Shown piece by piece: positions 41,935 to 50,349 of a stretch of DNA of 64,000 bases. The stretch's first letter is position 1. Each line of letters starts with the position of its first letter. This DNA is from CAZLKN01 sp964560135 (GTDB lineage Bacteria > Actinomycetota > JAICYB01): assembly GCA_964560135.1 (NCBI GenBank), contig CAZLKN010000009.1:9545-73544 (forward strand), in the 5' to 3' direction. The notes under the pieces are model-generated. The model searched no databases, was not told where the DNA came from, and saw only the letters and a program-made list of their open reading frames with translations. A program made the translations under genes and the position numbers.

Positions 41935-44145
41935 ATGCGGGAGACCTACGACTTCAGCGCGATCGAGGAGAAGTGGATGGCCCGGTGGGAGGCCGACCGG
42001 GCCTGGGCGGCGCCGCGCCTGCCGGAGCGTCCGAAACGCTACGTGCTCGAGATGTTCCCGTACCCCTCGGGCGACATGCACATGGGCCACGTCGAGAACT
42101 ACACCATCGGCGACGCCTTCGCCCGCTACTGGAGGATGCGCGGCCACGACGTGCTGCATCCCTTCGGCTACGACGCCTTCGGGCTCCCGGCGGAGAACGC
42201 GGCCATCAAGCGCGGCATCCACCCGCGGGAATGGACCTACGCGAACATCGAGCGCTTCACGGCGTCCTGCAAGCGGCTGGCCTTCGCCTACGACTGGGAG
42301 CGCACGTTCAACACCTGCGATCCCGACTACTTCCGCTGGAACCAGTGGCTGTTCCTGCGTTTCCACGAGCGGGGGCTGGCCTACCGCAAGGCGGCGAAGG
42401 TCAACTGGTGCCCCTCGTGCCGGACGGTGCTCGCCAACGAGCAGATCTCCTCGGGGGTCTGCTGGCGGTGCGGGTCGGCCCCCGAGATCCGGGACCTGGA
42501 GCAGTGGTTCTTCCGGATCACGGACTACGCCCAGCGGCTGCTGGACGACATGGAGGGCCTCGACTGGGGCGACGCCGTCCTCACCCAGCAGCGCAACTGG
42601 ATCGGCCGATCCGAGGGCGCGATCGTCCGCTTCACCATCGACCAGACGGGGGACGAGATCCCGGTCTTCACCACCCGCCCCGACACGCTGTACGGCGTCA
42701 CCTTCTTCGTGTTCGCGCCGGAGCACCCGATCGCCGAGCAGCTCGCCGTCCGCGCCGGCAAGGGCGAGGAGTACGCCGCCTTCGTGGACGCGATCCGGCG
42801 GCAGTCCGAGATCGAGCGCCTGGCGATGGAGGCGCCCAAGCGGGCCTTCGACCTCGAGGCCCACGCGGTCAACCCGCTGAACGGGGAGCGGGTGCCGGTG
42901 TTCGCGTCCGACTACGTGCTCATGGAGTACGGGACGGGGGCCATCATGGCCGTGCCCGCCCACGACCAGCGTGACTTCGAGTTCGCCCGCCAGTACGAGC
43001 TGCCCGTCCGGGTCGTGATCCAGCCCGAGGCCGACCAGCCGCTGGACAGCCGGACGATGGACGAGGCTCACCCCGGCACGGGTGTGATGGTCGGCTCGGG
43101 CGAGTTCACCGGGATGCCCTCGGACGAGGGCGCGCGGGCGGTGATCGCCCACCTGGAGGAGCAGGAGATCGGCCGCGGCGAGATCCAGTTCCGGCTGCGC
43201 GACTGGCTGATCTCGCGGCAGCGCTTCTGGGGCACGCCGATCCCGGTGGTGTACTGCCAGGAGTGCGGCATCGTCCCCGTCCCCGACGAGGACCTGCCCG
43301 TCACCCTGCCGGAGGTGGTTGACTTCGAACCCACCGAGGGGGCCACCTCACCGCTGGCCACCGCCACCGACTGGGTGAACACCCACTGTCCGAAATGCGC
43401 AGGCCCCGCCCGGCGCGAGACCGACACGATGGACACCTTCGTGGACTCGTCCTGGTACCACCTGCGGTTCACCGACGCCCGCAACGACGAGGCCCCCTTC
43501 GACCCCGAGGTCGTGAACGCCTGGCTGCCCGTCGACCAGTACACGGGCGGGATCGAGCACGCCGTGATGCACCTGATCTACGCCCGGTTCTTCATGAAGG
43601 TCCTGCACGACATGGGGATCGTGGACCACACCGAGCCGTTCAAGCGGCTGCTGAACCACGGGATGATCACGATGGGCGGCAAGGTGATGTCGAAGTCGCT
43701 CGGCAACGTGGTCGACCCGTGGGAGGTCCTGCGTGGCTACGGGGCCGACGCCCTGCGCGTGTTCATGATGTTCATCGGCCCCCCCGACGAGGACTACGAC
43801 TGGCCCGAGGAGGGCGCCCGNNNNNNNNNNNNNNNNNNNNNNNNNNNNNNNNNNNNNNNNNNNNNNNNNNNNNNNNNNNNNNNNNNNNNNNNNNNNNNNN
43901 NNNNNNNNNNNNNNNNNNNNTTCCCGGAGGCCGACCCCGCGCTGGCCCGCGTGGAGTCGGTGACGATGGTGATCCAGGTCGACTCGAAGGTGCGGGACCG
44001 CGTCGAGGTCGCCGCCGATATCGACGAGGACGCCGCGGTGGCGGCCGCCCTGGCCTCGGAGGCCGTGCAGCGCCATCTCGGGGGCCGCGACCCCGCCAAG
44101 GTGATCGCCCGGCCCCCGCGTCTGGTGAACGTCCTGACCCGGTAG
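41935..44145 (+). CDS. leuS: Leucyl-tRNA synthetase, interrupted by gap
   Basis: Class I synthetase. The HIGH-type motif reads PYPSGDMHMGHVENYT near residue 38. The zinc-like CxxC pairs follow (CPSC, CWRC), then the editing domain with TTRPDTLYGVTFFV, and KMSKS is present as KVMSKSLGN. The gap removes part of the anticodon-binding domain after DYDWPEEGA. The C-terminal domain resumes in the same frame and ends RPPRLVNVLTR. Roughly 100 or more residues are expected there versus 33 implied by the 100 N, so the real gap is probably larger. I use ATG 41935 because 41923 lies in the -10. Confidence 0.95.
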   Translation: MRETYDFSAIEEKWMARWEADRAWAAPRLPERPKRYVLEMFPYPSGDMHMGHVENYTIGDAFARYWRMRGHDVLHPFGYDAFGLPAENAAIKRGIHPREWTYANIERFTASCKRLAFAYDWERTFNTCDPDYFRWNQWLFLRFHERGLAYRKAAKVNWCPSCRTVLANEQISSGVCWRCGSAPEIRDLEQWFFRITDYAQRLLDDMEGLDWGDAVLTQQRNWIGRSEGAIVRFTIDQTGDEIPVFTTRPDTLYGVTFFVFAPEHPIAEQLAVRAGKGEEYAAFVDAIRRQSEIERLAMEAPKRAFDLEAHAVNPLNGERVPVFASDYVLMEYGTGAIMAVPAHDQRDFEFARQYELPVRVVIQPEADQPLDSRTMDEAHPGTGVMVGSGEFTGMPSDEGARAVIAHLEEQEIGRGEIQFRLRDWLISRQRFWGTPIPVVYCQECGIVPVPDEDLPVTLPEVVDFEPTEGATSPLATATDWVNTHCPKCAGPARRETDTMDTFVDSSWYHLRFTDARNDEAPFDPEVVNAWLPVDQYTGGIEHAVMHLIYARFFMKVLHDMGIVDHTEPFKRLLNHGMITMGGKVMSKSLGNVVDPWEVLRGYGADALRVFMMFIGPPDEDYDWPEEGAXXXXXXXXXXXXXXXXXXXXXXXXXXXXXXXXXXFPEADPALARVESVTMVIQVDSKVRDRVEVAADIDEDAAVAAALASEAVQRHLGGRDPAKVIARPPRLVNVLTR
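43821..43920. other. Assembly gap (100 N) in leuS
   Basis: Exactly 100 N; flanks happen to remain in frame. It removes part of the LeuRS anticodon-binding domain. Confidence 0.99.
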
Positions 44146-44170
44146 GTCTCCGGACGTCGTCGGCGTCGGC

Positions 44171-44176
44171 TATGAT
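44171..44176 (+). promoter_or_regulatory. -10 element for the small basic ORF
   Basis: TATGAT ends 11 bases before the ATG at 44187, with no ribosome site between them. Confidence 0.35.
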
Positions 44177-44186
44177 TCGTTCCATC

Positions 44187-44318
44187 ATGGGTAAAGGTGA
44201 CCGCTCCTGGAACCGCTGGCGCAGGGACAACCAGCGGAAGAAGAAGGAACGGGAGAAGCGCCGCGCCGAGGAGAGGTCCCGGCGCAACAAGGCTGCCTCT
44301 TCCGCTTCCTCCTCCTGA
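44187..44318 (+). CDS. Small, highly basic protein of 43 residues
   Basis: Begins MGKGDRSWNRWRRDNQRKKK and continues with Lys, Arg and Glu, ending in a Ser/Ala tail. About one third of residues are Lys or Arg. The opening MGKGDR recalls the short ribosomal protein THX, but the rest does not match it clearly. A single charged helix binding rRNA or DNA is the simplest reading. An earlier in-frame ATG at 44172 lies within the -10. It stands alone between leuS and comEA. After it, 44319-44415 holds a CCCGCC/GGCGGG inverted repeat. Confidence 0.5.
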   Translation: MGKGDRSWNRWRRDNQRKKKEREKRRAEERSRRNKAASSASSS

Positions 44319-44415
44319 TCTTCTAGAACTTCCCTGACGACCGAACTTCCCCCGGCCCCCGCCACGCGCGGCGGGTCGTCCGCTTGCTTCCCCCCGACCG
44401 GGTTGGAGGTGTGGC

Positions 44416-44991
44416 GTGGACGTCACGGGGGTCGGTGCCCGGCGCATCGTCGCCGGGCTGGCCGTGCTCGCGGCGGTGGGTCTGGCCGCCGGGTACGGGG
44501 TATCCGCGCGGTCGCGCCCCGAGCCTGTTCGGCTCGAGGCCGCGACGCCGGAACCGGAGTCGACCGATGAGACGGTGTTCGTGCACGTGGCCGGTGCGGT
44601 GGCGGCACCGGGTGTCTACCGGTTCGCCGGGGGCGCCCGGGTGGACGACGCGGTACGGGCCGCCGGCGGGGTCACCGACGACGCCGACCTCGACGGCGTC
44701 AATCTGGCCGCCCGCCTGAACGACGGGGACAAGGTCACGATCCCGGTCCGGGGGGCACCGGGCGACGGGGGCGGGTCGGGGTCCGCAGACGACGGCGGCG
44801 GACGCGTGAACCTCAACGCCGCCACCGCCACCGAGCTCCAGGCTCTGCCCGGGATCGGACCGTCGCTCGCGGAGCGGATCGTCGCGCACCGTGAGCAGCG
44901 CGGCCCCTTCCGCACCGTGAAGGACCTGCTGAAGGTGTCCGGCATCGGCCCCAAGAAGTTCGAGGGGCTCGAGGATCTGGTCACGGTGTGA
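44416..44991 (+). CDS. comEA: ComEA-like DNA-binding competence protein
   Basis: Protein of 191 residues: an N-terminal membrane anchor, an SLBB domain (VFVHVAGAVAAPGVYRFAGG), a Gly/Asp-rich linker and a C-terminal helix-hairpin-helix domain (LNAATATELQALPGIGPSLA, VSGIGPKKFEGLEDLV). It binds incoming double-stranded DNA outside the membrane. The GTG start has GGAGGTG upstream. It is followed by comEC after one base. Pilus-type uptake genes are not in the window, so competence itself is unproven. Confidence 0.93.
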   Translation: MDVTGVGARRIVAGLAVLAAVGLAAGYGVSARSRPEPVRLEAATPEPESTDETVFVHVAGAVAAPGVYRFAGGARVDDAVRAAGGVTDDADLDGVNLAARLNDGDKVTIPVRGAPGDGGGSGSADDGGGRVNLNAATATELQALPGIGPSLAERIVAHREQRGPFRTVKDLLKVSGIGPKKFEGLEDLVTV

Positions 44992-44992
44992 G

Positions 44993-47101
44993 ATGCGGGA
45001 CGCCGTCGATCTCGCGCTCCCGGGCACGGGCGCCGTCCTCGCTGCGGCCGCCGCGCTGGGCGCGGGGACCGCAGCCGGTGGCGGTCTGCCGTGGCTCGGC
45101 CCCCTGGCCGCCGTCGGTGCCTGTTGCGCCTTCGGGCTCGCTGCCGGGGCGATCGGACGGAACGTCCGCACCGCGCTGGCGGCGGCACTGGTCGGCGTGT
45201 GCTGCGTGGGAGCGGCGAACGCCGCGTGGCGCGCGGAGGCTGCCGCCTCGCACCTCCTCGACGGATTCGCGGCCGAGCAGGCATGGGTGCGGGTCTGCGG
45301 CACGGTGGAGCGGGAGCGACCCCGGTCCGCGGAGGCCGGGGTGCGGCGCATCGAGGTCCGGGGACGGGCGTGGCGCACGCGGGAGCCCGTCCTGCTCACG
45401 GGGGCCGGGGCCCGGGAGCTGCGCGCGGGGGAGCGCTTCTGCGGCCTCGGCGAGGCACGGGCATCTCGCGGATCACGTCCCGGCCCCCCGCTGGTGGTGC
45501 TCGACGAGGTGCAGCGCGACGGACTGGGCTCCCCCCTGCGCTACGGAGCGTCGATCGTCCGCGAGCGGTTCACGGCCGTCGCCCTGGACGCACTTCCGCC
45601 CCGGCAGGCCGGGTTGCTGGTGGGGATGACCACCGGAGAACGCCGGCACATCGACGAGGAGACCCTCGAGTCCTTCCGCACCACGGGCCTCGCCCACCTG
45701 GTGGCGGTGTCCGGATTCCACACGGCGGTGGTCCTCGGGCTGCTGGCGGCGCTGGCGCGGGTGCTGGTTCCACGGGGCCGGTGGCTGCGGGTGCTGATCG
45801 CCGGGCCGCCGCTGGTGGGGTTCGCGTTCCTCACCGGGCTGCAGCCGTCCGTGCTCCGGGCCACCCTGAGCGCGGGACTCGTCCTGCTCGTGACGGCGGC
45901 GGGGCGCGAGACCGAGGGCCTGCGGGTGCTCGGGATGGTGTTCTGCGTTCTCCTGCTCGCCTCTCCGGACATGCTCATGCGCCCCGGCTTCCAGCTCTCG
46001 TTCGCCGCCACCGCGGCGATCCTGCTCTGGGCACGGCGGCTCACCGAGGCCGTGGGCGGGGTCCTCGAGCGCGCCGGNNNNNNNNNNNNNNNNNNNNNNN
46101 NNNNNNNNNNNNNNNNNNNNNNNNNNNNNNNNNNNNNNNNNNNNNNNNNNNNNNNNNNNNNNNNNNNNNNNNNNNNNGCAGCCCTGCCGGGCGCGAGCCT
46201 GGACGCAGGCCTGCCCGCTGCACTGGCGGTCACCGCCGGAGCCGGAGCCGTCCTCATGCGCTCGTCCCGGGCCCGGACGGTTGCGCTGGCCGTGGCCCTG
46301 CTCGCGGGGGGCGCCGCCGCCGGACGCACCGCCGCCGGGCCCCCGGCGGCGTGTCCGGGGGATGAGATCCGGGCGCTGGACGTCGGGCAGGGCACGGCCG
46401 TGCTGCTTCGCGCCGGCGGCGCCGCGGTGCTGGCGGACGGCGGCCCGCGGGCGGCCGGCCTCGTCCGGGCCCTGCGGGGACACGGCGTGCGCCGGCTGGA
46501 CGCCGTGATCGCCTCCCACCCGCACGCCGACCACACCGAGGGCCTGGTGGAGGTGCTGCAGGCGATGCCCGTGGGGGTTGTGCTCGCGCCGCCGACCATC
46601 GGGTGGGGGGTGGGCCGCGACGTCCTCGAGGCCGCGGAACGGGCCGGGGTCCCGGTCACCATCGGGCACGCCGGTGACGCATGGCAGGTCGGGGCCATCC
46701 GCCTGGAGGCACTCTCCCCCGATCCCGAGCCGGTCCCGGAGGAGAACCTCGCCCTCATCAACGCCTACAACCTGGTGATCCGGGCCCGGGTGGGCCGCAC
46801 GCGGGTGCTGCTTCCCGGCGACGCCGACGGCGACCTGCAGCGCCGGCTGCCGGGCTCCGGTGTGGTCGCCCGTGTCCTCGTGGGCGTGCATCATGGATCC
46901 GCCGACGTCGACGAGGACTTCGTCGACGCGGTGTCGCCGCAGGTGACGCTCGTCACCGTCGGCGCGGACAATCGGTACGGGCATCCCGCCGAGCGGGCCC
47001 TGAGGATCTACGGCGGGCACGGCCCGGTTTTGCGGACCGACCGGCACGGTGAGGTCGCGGTCTGCGACGGGGAGGTCCCGGAGGTGAGGAGGCAGCGGTG
47101 A
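44993..47101 (+). CDS. comEC: ComEC/Rec2 DNA channel protein, interrupted by gap
   Basis: Large membrane protein that transports single-stranded DNA. The N-terminal DUF4131 region is followed by the competence domain with HLVAVSGFHTAVVLG. After the gap comes a metallo-beta-lactamase domain with LDVGQGTAVLLRAGG, SHPHADHTEG and VHHGSADV. The halves are in the same frame; the gap falls in the multi-helix region. The stop overlaps holA by four bases. Confidence 0.92.
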   Translation: MRDAVDLALPGTGAVLAAAAALGAGTAAGGGLPWLGPLAAVGACCAFGLAAGAIGRNVRTALAAALVGVCCVGAANAAWRAEAAASHLLDGFAAEQAWVRVCGTVERERPRSAEAGVRRIEVRGRAWRTREPVLLTGAGARELRAGERFCGLGEARASRGSRPGPPLVVLDEVQRDGLGSPLRYGASIVRERFTAVALDALPPRQAGLLVGMTTGERRHIDEETLESFRTTGLAHLVAVSGFHTAVVLGLLAALARVLVPRGRWLRVLIAGPPLVGFAFLTGLQPSVLRATLSAGLVLLVTAAGRETEGLRVLGMVFCVLLLASPDMLMRPGFQLSFAATAAILLWARRLTEAVGGVLERAXXXXXXXXXXXXXXXXXXXXXXXXXXXXXXXXXXAALPGASLDAGLPAALAVTAGAGAVLMRSSRARTVALAVALLAGGAAAGRTAAGPPAACPGDEIRALDVGQGTAVLLRAGGAAVLADGGPRAAGLVRALRGHGVRRLDAVIASHPHADHTEGLVEVLQAMPVGVVLAPPTIGWGVGRDVLEAAERAGVPVTIGHAGDAWQVGAIRLEALSPDPEPVPEENLALINAYNLVIRARVGRTRVLLPGDADGDLQRRLPGSGVVARVLVGVHHGSADVDEDFVDAVSPQVTLVTVGADNRYGHPAERALRIYGGHGPVLRTDRHGEVAVCDGEVPEVRRQR
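46078..46177. other. Assembly gap (100 N) in comEC
   Basis: Exactly 100 N within the transmembrane part of comEC. Confidence 0.99.
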
Positions 47102-48045
47102 TCCACCTGATCTGGTCGCCGGAGGAGTTCCTCGCCGGCGAGCTCGCCGACCGGTTCGCGGCCAAGGCCGCCCGTGACGGCGAGGTGGTGGCGTTGACGT
47201 GCGAGAGCGGTGGTGTGCCCGGTCTGACGGAGGCCCTGTTCGCGCCGTCGTTGTTCACCTCGAAGCGAGCCGTGGTGATCCGGGAGGCCGAGCGCCTCGG
47301 GGCGGCAGCGGCCGCCGAGCTTGCCGCGGCGCTCTCGGGTGGAGGGGTCGAAGCGGAGGTGGCCGTCGTGGCGGTATCCGAGCGGTCGCCGGCGGCGCGC
47401 AAGGCTCTGAAGGACGTCGCGAAGCTCCACGAGGCGAGCCGGCCGCGCCGGGGTGAGCTCGTGGCCTGGGTGACCAAGCGCATGCGATCGGCGAAGCTCC
47501 AGCCCGGCCCCCAGGCGGCGGCGGCGCTCGTGGAGTCGGTGGGCTCGAACCTGCGCGATCTCGCCCAGGCCGTCGACCAGCTCGCCACCCGCCTCGGCGA
47601 CGGCGGCAAGGTCGAGTCCTCCGACGTGCAAGCCCACTTCCCGGGCGCAGCGGAGCAACCGGTCTGGGTGCTCTTCGACGCGGTGGGGGCCCGTGACCCG
47701 GGCCGGGCCCTGACGGTGCTCCGGCGGATCCTGGAGGCCGGCGACGAGCCGATCGCGATCCTGTTCGCGCTCGTGTCGCAGGTGCGCTACGTCATCCGGG
47801 CCCGCGGCCTGCTCGAGCGGACGGCGGGCGTGAGCGACGCGGACATCGCCGGGGCGCTCGGGGTCTCACCCGGGCGTGCGGCCGTGCTCCGGCGCCAGGC
47901 CGGGCGCCTGTCCTGGGAGTGGCTGCTCCGGGTGCACGGGCTGCTGGCGGAGGCCGACGTCGAGCTGAAGGGCGGCGACGAGGGCATCGCGCTCCCCCCG
48001 GAGATCGTCCTGGAGCGCACGGTCGCCGGCGCCTGCGCGGCCTGA
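47098..48045 (+). CDS. holA: DNA polymerase III delta subunit
   Basis: Clamp-loader delta subunit of 315 residues that opens the beta clamp. It lacks a Walker A motif, as is usual for delta. Segments such as SPEEFLAGELADRF, the ALFAPSLFTSKRAVVIREAE clamp-interaction region and the C-terminal LLRVHGLLAEADVELKGG are typical. The GTG start overlaps comEC. The order comEC-holA-rpsT-lepA is widely conserved. Confidence 0.9.
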   Translation: MIHLIWSPEEFLAGELADRFAAKAARDGEVVALTCESGGVPGLTEALFAPSLFTSKRAVVIREAERLGAAAAAELAAALSGGGVEAEVAVVAVSERSPAARKALKDVAKLHEASRPRRGELVAWVTKRMRSAKLQPGPQAAAALVESVGSNLRDLAQAVDQLATRLGDGGKVESSDVQAHFPGAAEQPVWVLFDAVGARDPGRALTVLRRILEAGDEPIAILFALVSQVRYVIRARGLLERTAGVSDADIAGALGVSPGRAAVLRRQAGRLSWEWLLRVHGLLAEADVELKGGDEGIALPPEIVLERTVAGACAA

Positions 48046-48051
48046 GGTCGC

Positions 48052-48339
48052 TCAGCCCTTGAGGCTCTCGATGAAGTCGTCCACCGGGATCGCCGGCAGG
48101 GTGTGGATGCGGACCGTCCCGCGGGCGCCCATCGTGATGGAGATCCTGCTGACCGTCCGATCGTCCGGAGCCTCCAGGATCGTCACGAAGTCGTAGGGTC
48201 CGAGGACGGCGTACTGGCCGAGGACCTTCGCGCCCATGCGTTCGATCTCGGCGTTCACCTCCCGGAGGCGCTCCGGACGCTCCTTGAGGGTCTCGAGTCC
48301 CCCGGGATTGAGCGAGGAGAGCAGGATGTAGGTCGGCAT
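48052..48339 (-). CDS. GYD-domain protein
   Basis: Protein of 95 residues, MPTYILLSSLNPGGLETLKE, with GPYDFVTILEAPDD in the middle, matching the GYD family (ferredoxin-like small proteins of unknown function). AAAGGGGG precedes the ATG. It is convergent with holA and divergent from the histidine kinase gene. Confidence 0.8.
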   Translation of the reverse strand: MPTYILLSSLNPGGLETLKERPERLREVNAEIERMGAKVLGQYAVLGPYDFVTILEAPDDRTVSRISITMGARGTVRIHTLPAIPVDDFIESLKG

Positions 48340-48422
48340 CACGTCCCCCTTTCTTGCGGCGGCTTACCCAACTGCGCGCCCATCGTGTACCCCGGGACGG
48401 GTGGAGCGCCAGACACGGGCGC

Positions 48423-48428
48423 TAGTCT
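48423..48428 (+). promoter_or_regulatory. -10 element of the histidine kinase operon
   Basis: TAGTCT ends nine bases before GTG 48437 and 15 bases before ATG 48443, predicting an almost leaderless transcript. Confidence 0.35.
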
Positions 48429-48436
48429 TGTCGGGA

Positions 48437-49570
48437 GTGAGCATGCTGTTAGGACGTCGTGAGCGGGAGCTGATCGAGCGCATCGGGCCGGTGCTGATGC
48501 GCCGGTTCGACGACCTCGTGGCCGAATGGCGCGCCGGCTGGGTGGTGTCGACCGACGAGGCACCCCCGCTCGATCTGCCCGCGGTGACCCGGACCGCGAT
48601 CGAGGATGGCGTCGAGGCGGCCCTGGAAGCGCAACGCCGCGCGGCGCAGCGCCTGGTTCGGGAAGGCGTGGACGTCGAACGGGTCGTGCGTGCGGTCCTG
48701 CTGTGGGAGGAGGTGGTGCTCCGGCGCCTGGCGCGGGACGCCGTGGAGGACATCTTCTCGGGCGCCGCCGCGATCAACCGTCTGCTCCACCACGTGGTGC
48801 TGTACTGCGCCCAGGGCTACACCGAGGCGCTGCGTGAGGAGCGCGACGGGATCCGCCGGACCCTCCAGGAGGCCGACCGCATGAAGAGCGAGCTCATCTC
48901 GATGATCAGCCACGACCTGAAGACGCCGCTGACGACCGTGCAGGCCTGCGCCGTGGCGATGCTGGAGGCGCCCGACATCGAAGACGCGCAGCGCAAACGG
49001 TTCCTGGAGATGATCCTGCAGAACGCCGAGCGGTTGTCCCGGCTCATCTCGCGGATCGTGGACGTGTCACGGATCGAGGCCCGGGCCGTGGATCTGTCGA
49101 TCCAGCCGCTGGACCTCGGTGCGGTCGCCCGCAGGCTCGTCGAGAGCATCCTGCCCATGGCAACCGTCCATCTGGAGGTGGCCCCCGGGCTCGGGCCCGT
49201 CATGGCCGACCGCGAGGCGCTGGAGCGTATCCTGGTGAACCTGATCGACAACGCGGTGCGGTTCTCCCCGGAGGGGCAGGCGGTGCTCGTGTCGGTGGTG
49301 GCGGAGGGCCGCGAGGCCGAGGTGCGGGTCGTGGATCGGGGGCCGGGGATCCCGGAGGAGCGGCGCAGCGGACTGTTCTCGAAGTTCTACCAGGTCGAGT
49401 CCGCGGAGACCGGCCAGCGGAAGGGCTCGGGCCTCGGACTGGCCATCGTGAGGGGACTGGCCGAGGCCATGGGCGGCTCCGCCGGCTACCGGCCGAACAG
49501 CGGTGGAGGATCGGTGTTCTGGTTCCGGGTCCCGCTGGCCGCCGGCGCAGAGATCCAGGAGGCCGGATGA
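48437..49570 (+). CDS. Soluble sensor histidine kinase
   Basis: Protein of about 377 residues (375 from ATG 48443) without membrane helices. The N-terminal 140 residues are helical and may be a RsbR-like or globin-like sensor. The HisKA segment reads MISHDLKTPLTTVQ with the phospho-accepting His near residue 158. The HATPase domain has N-box LIDNAVRFSPEG, DRGPGIPEE and GSGLGLAIVRGLAEAMGG. It is coupled to the response regulator by ATGA. The signal sensed is unknown. Confidence 0.9.
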   Translation: MSMLLGRRERELIERIGPVLMRRFDDLVAEWRAGWVVSTDEAPPLDLPAVTRTAIEDGVEAALEAQRRAAQRLVREGVDVERVVRAVLLWEEVVLRRLARDAVEDIFSGAAAINRLLHHVVLYCAQGYTEALREERDGIRRTLQEADRMKSELISMISHDLKTPLTTVQACAVAMLEAPDIEDAQRKRFLEMILQNAERLSRLISRIVDVSRIEARAVDLSIQPLDLGAVARRLVESILPMATVHLEVAPGLGPVMADREALERILVNLIDNAVRFSPEGQAVLVSVVAEGREAEVRVVDRGPGIPEERRSGLFSKFYQVESAETGQRKGSGLGLAIVRGLAEAMGGSAGYRPNSGGGSVFWFRVPLAAGAEIQEAG

Positions 49571-49977
49571 CAGAGGAACCGAAGCCCACCGTCCTGATCG
49601 TGGACGACGAAACCGACGTCAGTGAGATCCTCGCGTTCTCGCTGCGGCGCAACGGGCTGCGTGTGCTGACCGCATCGGAGGCCGCCGAGGGCCTGGCCGT
49701 GGCCCGGTCCGAGCACCCGGATGTGATCCTGCTCGACGTGATGATGCCGGGGATCAGCGGATGGGAGATGCTGGACCGGCTCAAGGCACACGATGCGACC
49801 TCCGGGATCCCGGTGATCATGTGCACCGTCCTGGGGGATCCGCGACACCTGGAGCAGGCGGCGGAGGGACAGGCGGCAGGCTACATCCGCAAGCCGTTCA
49901 AGCCCGAGGCCGTGGCTCGGACCGTCCGGAGCGTGCTCGAGGGCGGGGACCACGGCCCCGGAGAGGGCGGCGTGTAG
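49567..49977 (+). CDS. Single-domain response regulator
   Basis: Receiver domain only, 136 residues: acidic pair VDDE at the N-terminus, phospho-acceptor Asp in DVILLDVMMPG near residue 59, and the Lys in YIRKPFKPE. With no DNA-binding or enzymatic output domain, it must act through protein contacts or as a phosphate relay. It is cotranscribed with the kinase and convergent with rpsT. Confidence 0.9.
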   Translation: MTEEPKPTVLIVDDETDVSEILAFSLRRNGLRVLTASEAAEGLAVARSEHPDVILLDVMMPGISGWEMLDRLKAHDATSGIPVIMCTVLGDPRHLEQAAEGQAAGYIRKPFKPEAVARTVRSVLEGGDHGPGEGGV

Positions 49978-49978
49978 C

Positions 49979-50239
49979 CTACGACGCCTGTTCGGTGCGC
50001 ACCCGCTTGGCCAGGCGCGACTTCTTGCGCGCGGCCTTGTTGGGGTGGATGACGCCCTTGCTGGCCGCCTGGTCGAGGTGCTTCTGCAGCTCCTGGAGCT
50101 GCCGCTGCGCGTCCTCGGGGGACGGAGCGATGCGGACGCGCTTCTCGAGCGTCTTGAGGTGGGAGCGGACGGCCTTGTTGCGGTTCCGCGTACGCTCCGC
50201 CTGACGCTGGCGCTTCAGGACAGACTTGGATTTCGGCAT
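49979..50239 (-). CDS. rpsT: 30S ribosomal protein S20
   Basis: Basic protein of 86 residues starting MPKSKSVLKRQRQAERTRNRNKAV-type sequence (first residues MPKSKSVLKRQRQAER) and ending NKAARKKSRLAKRV plus a short tail. It binds 16S rRNA early in assembly. It is divergent from lepA, the usual arrangement. The ribosome site is weak (AGAGAG). Confidence 0.96.
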   Translation of the reverse strand: MPKSKSVLKRQRQAERTRNRNKAVRSHLKTLEKRVRIAPSPEDAQRQLQELQKHLDQAASKGVIHPNKAARKKSRLAKRVRTEQAS

Positions 50240-50288
50240 ACTCTCTGGACCCTTCAGTGTGTCGAACGCGCGTGAAGATGAACGCGTG

Positions 50289-50297
50289 AGTCTACCA
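50289..50297 (-). promoter_or_regulatory. Extended -10 promoter of rpsT
   Basis: On the minus strand TGG precedes TAGACT, a near-consensus extended -10; the predicted start is near 50282 with a leader of about 43 bases. Confidence 0.5.
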
Positions 50298-50349
50298 TGG
50301 GGGGACACACCGGCCGGGCACCCGGCCCCCGGACACCCCAGGAAGGAAC

